The position numbers and the translations under genes are program-made. Of a stretch of 64,000 nucleotides of DNA, positions 20,934-30,379 are shown piece by piece. The first letter of the stretch is position 1, and every line of letters starts with the position of its first letter. Source of the stretch: Pseudomonas violetae (GTDB lineage Bacteria; Pseudomonadota; Gammaproteobacteria; Pseudomonadales; Pseudomonadaceae); assembly GCF_023072615.1 (NCBI RefSeq), contig NZ_JAKNRW010000004.1, positions 248,001-312,000 on the forward strand, given 5' to 3'. The notes under the pieces were generated by a model that was not told the DNA's origin, did not search any database, and was given only the letters and a program-made list of their open reading frames with translations.

Positions 20934-21167
20934 ATGTCGAGAGTCTGTCAAGTTACCGGTAAGGGTCCGGTGACTGGGAATAACATTTCCCACGCAAATA
21001 ACAAAACCCGTCGTCGTTTCCTGCCGAACCTGCAGCATCACCGCTTCTGGGTTGAAGAAGAGAAACGTTTCGTGCGTCTGCGCGTATCTGCCAAAGGCAT
21101 GCGCATCATCGACAAGCGTGGCATCACTGTCGTGCTGGCCGAAATCCGCGCCGCTGGCAAGATCTAA
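20934..21167 (+). CDS. rpmB: Ribosomal protein L28
   Basis: L28 is a small protein of the 50S subunit near the E site. The 77 residues begin [17 protein letters not shown] and include [16 protein letters not shown] and [16 protein letters not shown], very like the E. coli protein. It has only one cysteine, so it is the zinc-free form. It forms an operon with rpmG 11 bases downstream. Confidence 0.97.
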   Translation: MSRVCQVTGKGPVTGNNISHANNKTRRRFLPNLQHHRFWVEEEKRFVRLRVSAKGMRIIDKRGITVVLAEIRAAGKI

Positions 21168-21178
21168 GGGAGCTAATC

Positions 21179-21334
21179 ATGCGTGAATTGATTCGTTTGA
21201 TTTCGAGCGCCGGTACTGGTCACTTTTACACTACCGACAAGAACAAGCGCACTACTCCGGACAAAATCGAGATCAAGAAATTTGATCCGGTTGTTCGCAA
21301 GCACGTGATCTACAAAGAAGGCAAAATCAAGTAA
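21179..21334 (+). CDS. rpmG: Ribosomal protein L33
   Basis: A 51-residue gene found by reading past rpmB; the protein begins [19 protein letters not shown] and ends VIYKEGKIK. It has no cysteines, so it is the zinc-independent form of L33. A GGGAG ribosome site precedes the ATG. L28 and L33 genes are paired in most gamma-proteobacteria, and a terminator follows directly. Confidence 0.96.
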   Translation: MRELIRLISSAGTGHFYTTDKNKRTTPDKIEIKKFDPVVRKHVIYKEGKIK

Positions 21335-21351
21335 TTGATTTTTTCTCTCTT

Positions 21352-21390
21352 ACGAAAAAGGCCCCTATCGCGAGATACGGGCCTTTTTTG
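21352..21390 (+). terminator. Terminator of rpmB-rpmG
   Basis: AAAAAGGCCCCTATC and GATACGGGCCTTTTTT pair and end in a T-run, 18 bases past the rpmG stop. Confidence 0.85.
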
Positions 21391-21424
21391 TTGCCTGCGA
21401 TTATGTGTTGCCTGCCATGACCCC

Positions 21425-21518
21425 TTCGCGAGCAGGCCCGCTCCCACATTTGATTTTCAGTGAGCACACAATTTGTGTCCGACGATGATTCACTGTGGAA
21501 GCGGGCTTGCTCGCGAAG
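21425..21518. repeat. REPIN, family C (GAGCGGGC arms)
   Basis: TTCGCGAGCAGGCCCGCTCCCACA and TGTGGAAGCGGGCTTGCTCGCGAA style arms (shortened here) face each other around about 45 bases between rpmG and the cupin gene. Confidence 0.8.
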
Positions 21519-21543
21519 AGGCCGGCCGAGCCAAACACAATCC

Positions 21544-21906
21544 TCAGGCCTTCTGTTCGAACGCTACGTAGATCTTGCGGCACGGCTCCAGCACCTCCCA
21601 GGTGCCTTTGAAGCCCGCTGGAATGACAAAACGATCTGCCGCGCGCACAGTTTTGCTGTTGCCGTCATTGTCGCGCAGTACTGAAACACCTTGAACGATT
21701 TCGCAGTATTCGTGCTCGGTGAAGTTCACCATCCACTGGCCAACAGCGCCTTCCCAGACACCTGCACTCAGCTGGCCGCAAGGGCTGTTGTAGTGGTTGT
21801 ATACTGCTTGCTCTGGATCGCCCTTGAGGATTTTTGCGTCGTCTGGCCGATAGCGATCGGGCTGGATGTCGGCCTGGTTGAAATCGGCGATGTCCTGGAT
21901 GTTCAT
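21544..21906 (-). CDS. Cupin domain protein (DUF861/cupin_3 type)
   Basis: A 120-residue single-domain beta-barrel protein. The core reads VWEGAVGQWMVNFTEHEYCEI, then GVSVLRDNDGN and RAADRFVIPAGFKGTWEVLEP, the layout of the cupin_3 family related to EutQ and ureidoglycolate-type proteins. The classic metal-binding histidines are mostly absent, leaving H and E in FTEHEYCEI, so metal binding is uncertain. It is divergent from the polyamine-type aldehyde dehydrogenase, and similar cupins often sit near polyamine or amine catabolic genes. Its function is unknown. Confidence 0.82.
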   Translation of the reverse strand: MNIQDIADFNQADIQPDRYRPDDAKILKGDPEQAVYNHYNSPCGQLSAGVWEGAVGQWMVNFTEHEYCEIVQGVSVLRDNDGNSKTVRAADRFVIPAGFKGTWEVLEPCRKIYVAFEQKA

Positions 21907-22136
21907 TGTTGTAATCCCCAGTGATTGCGTTGGAAAGCCCGAAGTCTATGTTTATTAAAATGAACATCGCAAGGCCGTTTGCCGGCCTTATGTCAAATAT
22001 ATTGAAACTTCACCTGCCGCTGGTTTAGGGTGGCGGTTGCCTTTGGCCGAACACATGCGGGATGGCCGGGCGGAATTCCTGAGAACGTCCGCGAAGAACG
22101 CAGGGCGCTCGTATTCAACAAGAGGAGGACACTCGT

Positions 22137-23630
22137 ATGACCACCCTGACTCGTGCCGATTGGGAACAACGGGCTCGCGATCTGCAGATCGAAGGCCGTG
22201 CCTACATCAATGGTGAATACACCGATGCTGTCTCTGCCGAGACCTTCGAGTGCATCAGCCCGGTAGATGGCCGCCTGCTGGGCAAGATCGCCAGCTGTGA
22301 CGCCGCCGATGCCCAGCGCGCTGTTGAAAACGCCCGCGCCACCTTCAATTCCGGTGCGTGGTCGCGCCTGGCGCCGACTAAACGCAAAGCCACCATGATT
22401 CGTTTCGCCGGCCTGCTGAAACAGCACGCCGAAGAGTTGGCCCTGCTTGAAACCCTGGACATGGGCAAACCGATCAGCGATTCCCTGTACATCGACGTGC
22501 CAGGCGCGGCGCAAGCCCTGAGCTGGAGCGGTGAAGCCATCGACAAGATCTACGACGAAGTCGCTGCCACCCCGCACGATCAGCTGGGTCTGGTGACTCG
22601 CGAACCGGTGGGCGTTGTCGGTGCCATCGTACCTTGGAACTTCCCCCTGATGATGGCCTGCTGGAAACTCGGCCCGGCGTTGTCCACCGGTAACTCGGTG
22701 ATTCTCAAGCCGTCCGAAAAATCGCCGCTGACCGCCATCCGAATCGCGGCGCTGGCCGTTGAAGCCGGTATTCCCAAAGGCGTGCTGAACGTCCTCCCGG
22801 GCTACGGTCATACCGTCGGCAAGGCGCTGGCCCTGCACAACGATGTCGACACACTGGTGTTCACCGGTTCGACCAAAATTGCCAAGCAATTGCTGATCTA
22901 CTCCGGCGAATCGAACATGAAGCGCGTGTGGCTGGAGGCTGGCGGCAAGAGCCCGAATATCGTGTTCGCCGATGCTCCGGACCTGCAGGCCGCTGCCGAA
23001 TCGGCTGCTGGCGCCATCGCTTTCAACCAGGGAGAAGTCTGCACCGCGGGTTCGCGCCTGCTGGTCGAGCGTTCGATCAAGGACAAGTTCCTGCCGCTGG
23101 TGATCGAAGCGCTGAAGACCTGGAAGCCCGGCAACCCGCTGGACCCTGCGACCAACGTCGGCGCACTGGTGGATACCCAGCAAATGAACACCGTGCTGTC
23201 CTACATCGAATCCGGTCATGCTGACGGCGCGAAACTGGTGGCGGGCGGCAAACGGATCCTCCAGGAAACCGGTGGTACCTACGTTGAGCCGACGATTTTC
23301 GACGGCGTGAGCAATGCGATGAAAATCGCCCAGGAAGAGATCTTCGGCCCGGTGTTGTCGGTCATCACCTTCGACAGCGCCGAGGAAGCGGTGCAGATCG
23401 CCAATGACACGCCTTACGGTCTGGCGGCAGCGGTATGGACTGCGGACATCTCCAAGGCCCACCTGACCGCCAAAGCGTTGCGCGCCGGTAGCGTCTGGGT
23501 CAACCAATATGACGGCGGCGACATGACCGCGCCATTCGGCGGCTTCAAGCAGTCGGGTAATGGTCGCGACAAATCCCTGCATGCGTTCGACAAGTACACC
23601 GAGCTGAAGGCGACCTGGATCAAGTTGTAA
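22137..23630 (+). CDS. kauB: Aldehyde dehydrogenase of polyamine/guanidinobutyrate breakdown (KauB/PuuC type)
   Basis: A 497-residue NAD(P)-dependent aldehyde dehydrogenase. Active-site features are intact: PWNFPLMMACWK, the cofactor loop VFTGSTKIAKQL, the general base in LEAGGKSPNI and the catalytic cysteine in GEVCTAGSRLL, ending QSGNGRDKSLHAFDKYTELK. Overall it strongly resembles the P. aeruginosa enzyme that oxidises 4-guanidinobutyraldehyde and gamma-glutamyl-aminobutyraldehyde (KauB/PauC). A GAGGAGG ribosome site precedes the ATG. It sits near a PuuB-like oxidase (28.5 kb) and a PauR-like regulator (33.9 kb), consistent with a polyamine role. Confidence 0.9.
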   Translation: MTTLTRADWEQRARDLQIEGRAYINGEYTDAVSAETFECISPVDGRLLGKIASCDAADAQRAVENARATFNSGAWSRLAPTKRKATMIRFAGLLKQHAEELALLETLDMGKPISDSLYIDVPGAAQALSWSGEAIDKIYDEVAATPHDQLGLVTREPVGVVGAIVPWNFPLMMACWKLGPALSTGNSVILKPSEKSPLTAIRIAALAVEAGIPKGVLNVLPGYGHTVGKALALHNDVDTLVFTGSTKIAKQLLIYSGESNMKRVWLEAGGKSPNIVFADAPDLQAAAESAAGAIAFNQGEVCTAGSRLLVERSIKDKFLPLVIEALKTWKPGNPLDPATNVGALVDTQQMNTVLSYIESGHADGAKLVAGGKRILQETGGTYVEPTIFDGVSNAMKIAQEEIFGPVLSVITFDSAEEAVQIANDTPYGLAAAVWTADISKAHLTAKALRAGSVWVNQYDGGDMTAPFGGFKQSGNGRDKSLHAFDKYTELKATWIKL

Positions 23631-23680
23631 TCCGTTAAGGGGGCCTGACTAAAACCAGGCGCTCGAAACAACAAGAGTCC

Positions 23681-23770
23681 TGTGGGAGCGGGCTTGCTCG
23701 CGAAGTCGGTGTAACAGTCAACATTGATGTTGAATGTGCTGGCCTCTTCGCGAGCAAGCCCGCTCCCACA
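23681..23770. repeat. REPIN, family C
   Basis: TGTGGGAGCGGGCTTGCTCG and its inverse CGAGCAAGCCCGCTCCCACA flank about 45 bases that themselves hold AACATTGATGTT, a small palindrome. The right arm ends just before the MFS gene leader. Confidence 0.85.
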
Positions 23771-23815
23771 GTGTTTTGTGTGGTGGTGAAAATAATATCC
23801 ACAGGAGCGTGGCGC

Positions 23816-24961
23816 ATGCGTTGGGCGACGTATTTCGCCGTGTTGGCGTCTGTGTTGAGTGTTGGCCTGGCCCTGGGCGTCAGCATGCCGCTGGTGTCGT
23901 TTCGCCTGGAAGGCTGGGGATACGGCTCCTTTGCAATCGGTGTGATGGCGGCGATGCCGGCCATCGGCGTGTTGCTGGGGGCGAAAATTTCCAGTCACCT
24001 GGCGGCGCGCCTGGGCACGGCCTATCTGATGCGCCTTTGCCTGTGGGCGGGGGCGCTGTCCATTGGCTTGCTGGCGTTGTTGCCGAGCTATCCGGTGTGG
24101 CTGGCGTTGCGGCTGATGATCGGGGTGATCCTGACCCTGGTCTTTATCCTCGGTGAAAGCTGGATCAATCAGTTGGTCATCGAACAATGGCGCGGACGCT
24201 TGGTGGCGCTGTATGGCAGCGCTTATGCATTGAGCCAACTGGCTGGCCCGTTGCTGCTGGGCGCCGTAGGCACCGACCATGATTACGGATTCTGGGTCGG
24301 CGCCGCCCTGCTGATGATCGCACCGTTGCTGTTGCTGGGCCGTAGCGGAGCACCCAGCAGCGAAGCGTGCAGCGTGACCTTCAGGGATTTGTGGGGTTTT
24401 TGCCGGGGGTTGCCGGCGATCGCCTGGGCGGTTTCGCTGTTCGCGGCGTTCGAAGCAATGATTCTGACGTTGCTGCCGGTCTACTGCCTGCGCCAGGGCT
24501 TCACCACGGAAATCGCCTTGGCGATGGTCAGTACGGTGGTGGTGGGGGATGCGTTACTGCAGTTGCCGATTGGTGCACTGGCTGATCGCTTATCCAGGCG
24601 CACGCTATTTACCGGTTGTGCGGTGATTCTGCTGGTGTCGAGCCTGGCGATTCCGTTGCTGATCGACACGCTACTGATCTGGCCATTGTGGGTGCTGTTT
24701 GGCGCGAGCGCGGGCGGCTTGTTCACCTTGTCGCTGATCCTCATTGGCGAGCGCTATCGGGACGACGCGCTGGTGCGCGCGAATGCGCATATTGCTCAGC
24801 TGTGGGGAATCGGCTGCCTGATCGGGCCTCTGGTGGCGGGTGCGGGCAGCCAGTGGGTCAGTGGCCATGCGTTGCCGCTGTTGATGGCAGCGGGGGCGTT
24901 GGGATTGGTGATCCTGTTGTCGCGGCAGGGGGCGTTCGGCAGCGTCGCCGAACCGGCCTGA
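23816..24961 (+). CDS. MFS transporter (YcaD-like)
   Basis: A 381-residue carrier with about 12 hydrophobic segments. I chose the start at 23816 because an ACAGGAG ribosome site lies nine bases upstream; a longer frame begins inside the REPIN. Family pointers are GYGSFAIGVMAAMPAIGVLLGA, the loop GESWINQLVIEQWRGRLVALYG and LADRLSRRTLF between the halves. These resemble YcaD-type carriers of unknown substrate. It follows kauB on the same strand across a REPIN, so linkage in function to polyamines is only suggested by position. Confidence 0.87.
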   Translation: MRWATYFAVLASVLSVGLALGVSMPLVSFRLEGWGYGSFAIGVMAAMPAIGVLLGAKISSHLAARLGTAYLMRLCLWAGALSIGLLALLPSYPVWLALRLMIGVILTLVFILGESWINQLVIEQWRGRLVALYGSAYALSQLAGPLLLGAVGTDHDYGFWVGAALLMIAPLLLLGRSGAPSSEACSVTFRDLWGFCRGLPAIAWAVSLFAAFEAMILTLLPVYCLRQGFTTEIALAMVSTVVVGDALLQLPIGALADRLSRRTLFTGCAVILLVSSLAIPLLIDTLLIWPLWVLFGASAGGLFTLSLILIGERYRDDALVRANAHIAQLWGIGCLIGPLVAGAGSQWVSGHALPLLMAAGALGLVILLSRQGAFGSVAEPA

Positions 24962-24981
24962 GCACACACAACACCTGTGAA

Positions 24982-26547
24982 TTACAACATCCGTTCCAGG
25001 CCTACCGCCGTGCTGAACCATGCGTTGAACCGGCGCCACCAGCTGCCAGGTTCATCGGTCAGCACGTGCATCTTGCCGTCATCTTCGGTGACCCAGACGA
25101 TCTGCTCGTCCTGCAGCTTCACCTGGTAACTCAAGGGCGGCGCCATGCCCTCCAATGCCGATTTGCGCACATGCGCAGCGAGTTCGGGGCTGTCGACCAG
25201 CACCCCGACTTCGGTATTCCACAGGACCGAGCGTGGGTCGAAGTTGAAGGAACCGATGAACGACTTCTGCTGATCGAAAATGATCGCCTTGCTGTGCAGG
25301 CTGGAGTCGGAGCCTCGGTAGGACTTGCTGGAGAAAATGTGCGGGCCACTGCCGCCGCCTTCGCCCGGTTGCCGGCGCAACTCGAACAACTTCACGCCGT
25401 GTTCAAGCAATGCCCTGCGATAAGGCGCGTAGCCGCCGTGCACTGCGGGCACATCGGTGGCTTCCAGTGAGTTGGTCAGCAAGGTTACCGAGACGCCTGC
25501 GTCTGCCCGGCCGGTCAGATACACCAAGCCCGGCTTGCCCGGCACGAAGTAAGCCGAGATTAAAATCAGTTCTTTGCTCACCCCGTTCAATTCAGGCGCC
25601 AACTGGGTGGTCAGCAGCAGCTGCGGATCGGGCTCGCCCTTTGCCAGTACTTTGCTAGGCGCATCCCACAGTGCCTGGTTCCAGGCCCAGATCAGCTCTC
25701 GACGCCACAGGTCCATGCGCGGGTTGGTTTTGTAGGTCATTAATTGCTGATAGAGCGCGTGATTCTGCTTGCGGGTTTCTTCAAGGGATCGTTCAAGCTG
25801 GGTCCGGGTGTCTTGCAGGTCTTTCTGTGTCGGCCTGCTCGACAGAAACTGGTCGATCGGTTTGCTCAGCGCGCTGTTCCAGTACTGATCGAAGCTATGC
25901 CCCAGCTGTTCGGCAACCGGGCCGACGCTGAGCATGTCGATGTCGGTGAAATTCAGGTTGGGCTCGACGTCGAAGTATTCATCGCCCAAGTTGCGTCCGC
26001 CGACGATAGCCACGCTGTTGTCCGCCAGCCACAGCTTGTTGTGCATACGTCGGTGTTGTTGCGACAGGTTGAACAGGCGGCCCATGTTGCGCGTAACGCC
26101 CGTGGAGCGGCCCAGGTGCAGCGGGTTGAACAGGCGGATCTGAATGTGCGGGTGCGCCGCCAGGGTCGCGATGATCCAGTCCAAGCCGTCACTGGTGGTG
26201 TCATCAAGGAGGATTCTAACCCGCACACCACGGTCGGCCGCCTTGAGCAGCTCTTCGACCAGCATTCGGGTGCTGATACCGTCGTGGACGATGTAGTACT
26301 GCAGGTCGAGGCTGCTCTGGGCATTGCGGATCAGTTCGGCGCGCGCCATGAAGGCTTCACTGCTGTTGGAGAGCAGCCGAAAACCGGACTTGCCTTCGTG
26401 AGGCGCGGCCTGGGCCTGGATCGACCGGCCAAATGCAGAATCACCGGCGGGTAGGGCCTGGCTGGGTTCGCGTGTCACATCAAGGTTGGCGCAGCCACCA
26501 AGGAGCGTGAAGAGCAGAAGTGCGGGCAGGGGATGTCTGACTCTCAC
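24982..26547 (-). CDS. Phospholipase D-family lipoprotein (cardiolipin synthase C-like)
   Basis: A 521-residue protein with two HKD catalytic motifs: MHNKLWLADNSVAIVGGRN in the first half and LHSKAIIFDQQKSFIGSFN in the second, the arrangement of bacterial cardiolipin synthases and phosphatidyl transferases. The N-terminus has a lipoprotein-like signal with LLGGCANLDV, so it is probably anchored and periplasmic, unlike typical membrane-embedded ClsA. Length and motifs resemble ClsC-type enzymes that use phosphatidylethanolamine, but substrate use is inferred. It is convergent with the MFS gene. Confidence 0.88.
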   Translation of the reverse strand: MRVRHPLPALLLFTLLGGCANLDVTREPSQALPAGDSAFGRSIQAQAAPHEGKSGFRLLSNSSEAFMARAELIRNAQSSLDLQYYIVHDGISTRMLVEELLKAADRGVRVRILLDDTTSDGLDWIIATLAAHPHIQIRLFNPLHLGRSTGVTRNMGRLFNLSQQHRRMHNKLWLADNSVAIVGGRNLGDEYFDVEPNLNFTDIDMLSVGPVAEQLGHSFDQYWNSALSKPIDQFLSSRPTQKDLQDTRTQLERSLEETRKQNHALYQQLMTYKTNPRMDLWRRELIWAWNQALWDAPSKVLAKGEPDPQLLLTTQLAPELNGVSKELILISAYFVPGKPGLVYLTGRADAGVSVTLLTNSLEATDVPAVHGGYAPYRRALLEHGVKLFELRRQPGEGGGSGPHIFSSKSYRGSDSSLHSKAIIFDQQKSFIGSFNFDPRSVLWNTEVGVLVDSPELAAHVRKSALEGMAPPLSYQVKLQDEQIVWVTEDDGKMHVLTDEPGSWWRRFNAWFSTAVGLERML

Positions 26548-26607
26548 GTAGGATCGTTCCGATTGGCGGCTGGGGTCGACATATGGACGCTGTTTTGCGT
26601 AGAAAGG

Positions 26608-28041
26608 TCAGTCGTGAATGTGATCAGTTTCCGCCAGCAGCTTGATAGCTGCCGCGCCCACCTTGCGCACCGCTTCTTCGATTAGCGGTGTTGGTTTGGC
26701 AGCGTAGTTCATCCGCAGGCAATTGCGGTACTTGCCGGAGGCGGAAAAAATGCTACCCACGGCAATCTGTACGCCCTGATCGTGCAAGGCCCGATTCAGT
26801 TTTAGGGTATCGAATCCGTCCGGTAACTCGACCCATAACATGAAACTGCCTTGGGGCCGACTGGCGCGGGTGCCTGCGGGGAAATAACGCGTAACCCAGT
26901 CGATCATCAGGTCGCGGTTGCGTTGGTATTGGGTGCGCATACGTCGCAGGTGCGGTTCGAAGTGCCCGGACTTGAGGAATTCGGCAATTGCGATCTGCGG
27001 CTGCGGCGCCGTGGAGCCGGTGCTGATGTATTTCATGTGCAGCACCCTTTCCAGATATCGCCCGGGCGCAACCCAGCCAATGCGCAGACCCGGCGCCAGG
27101 GTCTTGGAAAATGAACTGCACAGCAGGACACGGCCGTCTTCATCGAAAGACTTGATCGTGCGCGGTCGTGGGTAGGTGTAGGACAATTCGCCATACACAT
27201 CGTCCTCGACGATCGCCACGTCGAAACGCTGAGCAAGTGTCAACAATGAGCGTTTGCGCGACTCCGGCATGATATAGCCCAGCGGGTTATTGCAGTTGGG
27301 GGTCAACTGTATGACCTTGATCGGCCACTGCTCCAATGCCAGCTCCAGTGCATCCAGGCTGATGCCAGTGATCGGATCAGTGGGGATTTCCAGGGCCTTC
27401 ATGCCCAGGCCCTTGAGGGTCTGCATGGCGCCGTGAAAACTCGGCGAATCCACCGCCACAATATCGCCCGGCTGGCAAATCGACCGGATGCTGGTGGACA
27501 ACGCTTCATGGCAGCCGGTGGTGACTACCAGATCGCTGGCGCTCAACTGACAGCCGGAGTCGAGCATCAGGCGCGCGATCTGTTCGCGCAGTTCGAGTGT
27601 GCCGTGGATGTTGTCGTAATACAGGCCGGGCATGTCCTGGCGCCGGCTGATCCGCGCGAGGTTGCGCAGCAAGGGTTTCATGGTCGGCGTGGTGATGTCG
27701 GGCATACCACGTCCCAGTTGCACCACATCCTTGCGCGGCACTGCACGAATCAACTCCAGCACTTGGTCCCATTGGGAAATGTCCACCGGCCGTTGCGCCG
27801 GCCGGCCTACCGCAGGCAGATCCGGAAGCTCGCGGCTGGCGGGCACGAAGTAGCCGGACTTGGGCTTGGGCATCGCCAGGCCGTTGTCTTCCAGCACTCG
27901 ATAAGCCTGCTGAACCGTACTCAAGCTGACCCCGTGTTCGACACTTAGCGCCCGCACCGACGGCAGCCGATCGCCGGGGCGATAGAAGCCCTGTTCAATG
28001 CGCGTGCCGAGTAATTCGGCAAGGTTGACGTAGAGGGTCAT
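26608..28041 (-). CDS. MocR-type regulator (GntR HTH fused to aminotransferase fold)
   Basis: A 477-residue fusion. The first 75 residues are a GntR winged helix (GDRLPSVRALSVEHGVSLSTVQQAYRVLED), followed by a linker and a class I aminotransferase-like domain. That domain carries the PLP pieces: TTGCHEALS, QLTPNCNNPLG, VEDDVYGELSY and the lysine of SSFSKTLAPGLRIGW. Such MocR proteins sense an amino-acid or vitamin B6-related ligand and act as regulators. The target is not clear; the adjacent divergent DUF1127 gene at 28218 is the nearest candidate. Confidence 0.92.
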   Translation of the reverse strand: MTLYVNLAELLGTRIEQGFYRPGDRLPSVRALSVEHGVSLSTVQQAYRVLEDNGLAMPKPKSGYFVPASRELPDLPAVGRPAQRPVDISQWDQVLELIRAVPRKDVVQLGRGMPDITTPTMKPLLRNLARISRRQDMPGLYYDNIHGTLELREQIARLMLDSGCQLSASDLVVTTGCHEALSTSIRSICQPGDIVAVDSPSFHGAMQTLKGLGMKALEIPTDPITGISLDALELALEQWPIKVIQLTPNCNNPLGYIMPESRKRSLLTLAQRFDVAIVEDDVYGELSYTYPRPRTIKSFDEDGRVLLCSSFSKTLAPGLRIGWVAPGRYLERVLHMKYISTGSTAPQPQIAIAEFLKSGHFEPHLRRMRTQYQRNRDLMIDWVTRYFPAGTRASRPQGSFMLWVELPDGFDTLKLNRALHDQGVQIAVGSIFSASGKYRNCLRMNYAAKPTPLIEEAVRKVGAAAIKLLAETDHIHD

Positions 28042-28217
28042 GGCGCAGTCTCGGTGGGGGGGCAGGCGACCAGTACAGATTAGCTGAATTTCGGCAATTC
28101 AGAGCCCATAACAATGCATCTGTATGGATTTAATACCAAATGGTTGAATCTGTCACGGTTTTGCTCGTCCGCGCATCATGAAACCTCTTGCTACCCAAGT
28201 AAACAGGAGTCACCAAG

Positions 28218-28463
28218 ATGAACGGCTTGAGCGATGTGCGGCTGACGTTACACAGTCAGGAACTGGCGAAAGGGCAGGACAACGGCACGCGCGCGGCGAA
28301 CATGCGCAACGCGCCGTCCGGCCTGGGTCGCTGGGGTCTGTTCTGGCATCGTCTGCACACGCGCAAGGCGTTGCTGGTGCTCTCGCCTGAGCAACTGCAG
28401 GATATTGGGTTGAGCCGGGAGCAGGCGCGGGAGGAGGGGCTTAAGCCGTTTTGGCGGATCTGA
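28218..28463 (+). CDS. DUF1127 small protein
   Basis: An 81-residue protein with the DUF1127 C-terminus: a WGLFWHRLHTRKALLVLS segment, then LQDIGLSREQAREEGLKPFW. An AGGAG ribosome site precedes the ATG. DUF1127 proteins are small arginine-rich proteins; in some alpha-proteobacteria they affect phosphate/RNA turnover, but none is established here. It is divergent from the MocR regulator, with about 175 bases between, so the two may share a control region. Confidence 0.85.
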   Translation: MNGLSDVRLTLHSQELAKGQDNGTRAANMRNAPSGLGRWGLFWHRLHTRKALLVLSPEQLQDIGLSREQAREEGLKPFWRI

Positions 28464-28483
28464 GTTGTGCAGTGTTCTCACTG

Positions 28484-28513
28484 CCCTCATCGCGAGCCTG
28501 CTCGCGATGAGGG
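28484..28513. repeat. Perfect palindrome (REP-like or terminator stem)
   Basis: CCCTCATCGCGAG and CTCGCGATGAGGG pair exactly around a four-base loop, just after the DUF1127 stop and before the convergent oxidase. It resembles a degenerate REP and could end both transcripts. Confidence 0.7.
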
Positions 28514-28535
28514 CATTAACAACACAGAAAAATGA

Positions 28536-29849
28536 TCAGACCAACTCTTTCAGCCGATGCCACAACATCCCCAACGCCAGCAGCGGCGAGCGCAAGTGCT
28601 TGCCGCCAGGGAAAGTGATGTGCGGCACCTTGGCAAACAGATCGAACCCACCCCCTTGTTGGCCGCTGATGGCCTCCGCGAGCAGTTTGCCCGCCAGATG
28701 GGTAGCGTTCACCCCATGCCCCGAATAGGCCTGGGCGTAATACACGTTCGGCTGATCCTTGAGCCGGCCGATCTGCGGCAGGCGGTTGGCACCGATTCCA
28801 ATCATCCCGCCCCATTGATAGTCGATCTTCACGTTCCCCAGTTGCGGGAAAACCTCGAGCATCTTCGGCCGCATGTAAGCCGCGATGTCGCTTGGATCTC
28901 GCCCCGAGTAATGGCAGGCACCGCCAAACAGCAGGCGCCGGTCCGCTGAGAGTCGGTAGTAGTCCAGCGCCACCCGTTGATCACACACCGCCATGTTCTG
29001 CGGCAGCAGCGAATGAGCCTGCGCTTCGCTCAGGGGCTCGGTGGCGATGATGTAGCTGCCCGCTGGCAGCACTTTGCCGCTGAGTTCAGGGTTGAGTTGG
29101 TTGAGGTAGGCGTTGCATCCCAGCACCAGCGTCTTGGCGCGGACCAAGCCATGGGCGGTGTGGACTTTGACTTGCGGGCCATAATCGATGCGGGTCACCG
29201 CCGACTGTTCAAACAACCGGGCACCCAAATGCTGCGCGGCACCGGCTTCGCCAAGTGCCAGGTTGAGCGGGTGCAGGTGTCCGGAGCCCATGTCGATCAG
29301 GCCGCCGACATACCGATCCGACCCGACCACCTCATGCATTTCATTAGCCTGCAGCAGCCGGGTTTGGTAGCGATAACCCAGGGTGCGCAACTCGGCGGCA
29401 TCTTCGGCGAAACCTTGCAGATCGCCCGGCTTGTTAGCGAGGTCGCAATAACCCCAGGTCAGGTCGCACGGGATCTGGAAACGCTCGACCCGCTGGCGGA
29501 CGATCTCGACCGCTTCCAGGCCCATGAGCTTCATCTGGCGCACGCCGTCGGCGCCGATCACATTGGCGAACTGGTCGAGCCCATGGCCAACTCCGCGAAT
29601 CAGCTGCCCGCCGTTGCGGCCGCTGGCACCCCAGCCAATCTTATGGGCTTCGAGCAACGCCACGTTGAAGCCGCGCTCGGCCAATTCCAGTGCCGTGTTC
29701 AGTCCGGAGAAACCTCCGCCCACCACGCAGATGTCGGCCACCACTTCGCCCTGCAGCAGCGGATAATCAGGTTGCGGCAGGCTGCTGGCGGCGTAGTAAG
29801 AGCGCGTGTGCTGGTGGCTCGCGAGCGGTTGCTGAGCACGGGCATTCAT
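28536..29849 (-). CDS. FAD-dependent amine oxidoreductase (PuuB-like)
   Basis: A 437-residue flavoprotein of the DAO family. The start at 29849 is taken because an upstream methionine would add 38 residues without family support. The dinucleotide motif is VVGGGFSGLNTALELAERG at about 42-60, followed by GASGRNGGQLIRG, the usual active-site-proximal turn. Close relatives oxidise gamma-glutamylputrescine or gamma-glutamyl-polyamines; PAO1 has a syntenic PauB-type gene. With kauB and the PauR-like regulator nearby, polyamine breakdown is the best guess. Confidence 0.87.
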   Translation of the reverse strand: MNARAQQPLASHQHTRSYYAASSLPQPDYPLLQGEVVADICVVGGGFSGLNTALELAERGFNVALLEAHKIGWGASGRNGGQLIRGVGHGLDQFANVIGADGVRQMKLMGLEAVEIVRQRVERFQIPCDLTWGYCDLANKPGDLQGFAEDAAELRTLGYRYQTRLLQANEMHEVVGSDRYVGGLIDMGSGHLHPLNLALGEAGAAQHLGARLFEQSAVTRIDYGPQVKVHTAHGLVRAKTLVLGCNAYLNQLNPELSGKVLPAGSYIIATEPLSEAQAHSLLPQNMAVCDQRVALDYYRLSADRRLLFGGACHYSGRDPSDIAAYMRPKMLEVFPQLGNVKIDYQWGGMIGIGANRLPQIGRLKDQPNVYYAQAYSGHGVNATHLAGKLLAEAISGQQGGGFDLFAKVPHITFPGGKHLRSPLLALGMLWHRLKELV

Positions 29850-29998
29850 GTGCGTGTTCCTGATTCGGGTGTCTGGAAAATTTGACCGAGCATAAGCCGG
29901 ACCTTCAAGGCCGGGCAACACTGGTCGGCTGGCGCTGTCTGGATTGGCGCTTATGCTGCACAATTGCGCTCTATTCAGCTGCTTTGGTCAGTGTTCCG

Positions 29999-30352
29999 AT
30001 GAGTTGCAACAGTCAGAAAATTCGCGCGCTGCGCCAGCAGATACCCTCTTTCGAGTGCGTGCCGGGCTGCCATGACTGCTGTGGGCCGGTGACCACCTCG
30101 CCGGAAGAAATGTCCCGCCTGCCGCGCAAGACCCGCGCCGAACAGGATGCGGCAATGGATGAGCTCAACTGTGTGCATCTGGGCCCCAATGGTTGCACGG
30201 TGTATGGCGAGAGGCCGCTGATCTGCCGGCTGTTTGGCACCACCAAGACCTTGCCGTGTCCCAATGGGCGCGGGCCGGTAGAGCTGATTCATCCACGGGT
30301 GGAGAAGCAGATTCATGAGTACATGGCGTCGACCCGGCAAGTACTCGTTTAA
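29999..30352 (+). CDS. YkgJ-family cysteine cluster protein
   Basis: A 117-residue protein with the YkgJ/CxxCxxCC-type pattern: ECVPGCHDCCGP near the start and CVHLGPNGCTVYGERPLICRLFG in the middle, giving six or more cysteines that likely bind a metal or iron-sulfur cluster. The start at 29999 is chosen over longer frames because the family begins shortly before the first cysteine cluster. The upstream ribosome site is weak. It is convergent with dadR. Its role is unknown. Confidence 0.85.
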   Translation: MSCNSQKIRALRQQIPSFECVPGCHDCCGPVTTSPEEMSRLPRKTRAEQDAAMDELNCVHLGPNGCTVYGERPLICRLFGTTKTLPCPNGRGPVELIHPRVEKQIHEYMASTRQVLV

Positions 30353-30379
30353 GCGCCGTCAGCAAAGGATCTTCCAGTT

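Noticed and set aside
21993..23582. 529-codon open frame opposite the aldehyde dehydrogenase
   Set aside because: Antisense shadow; the sense gene has complete active-site motifs and a good ribosome site.
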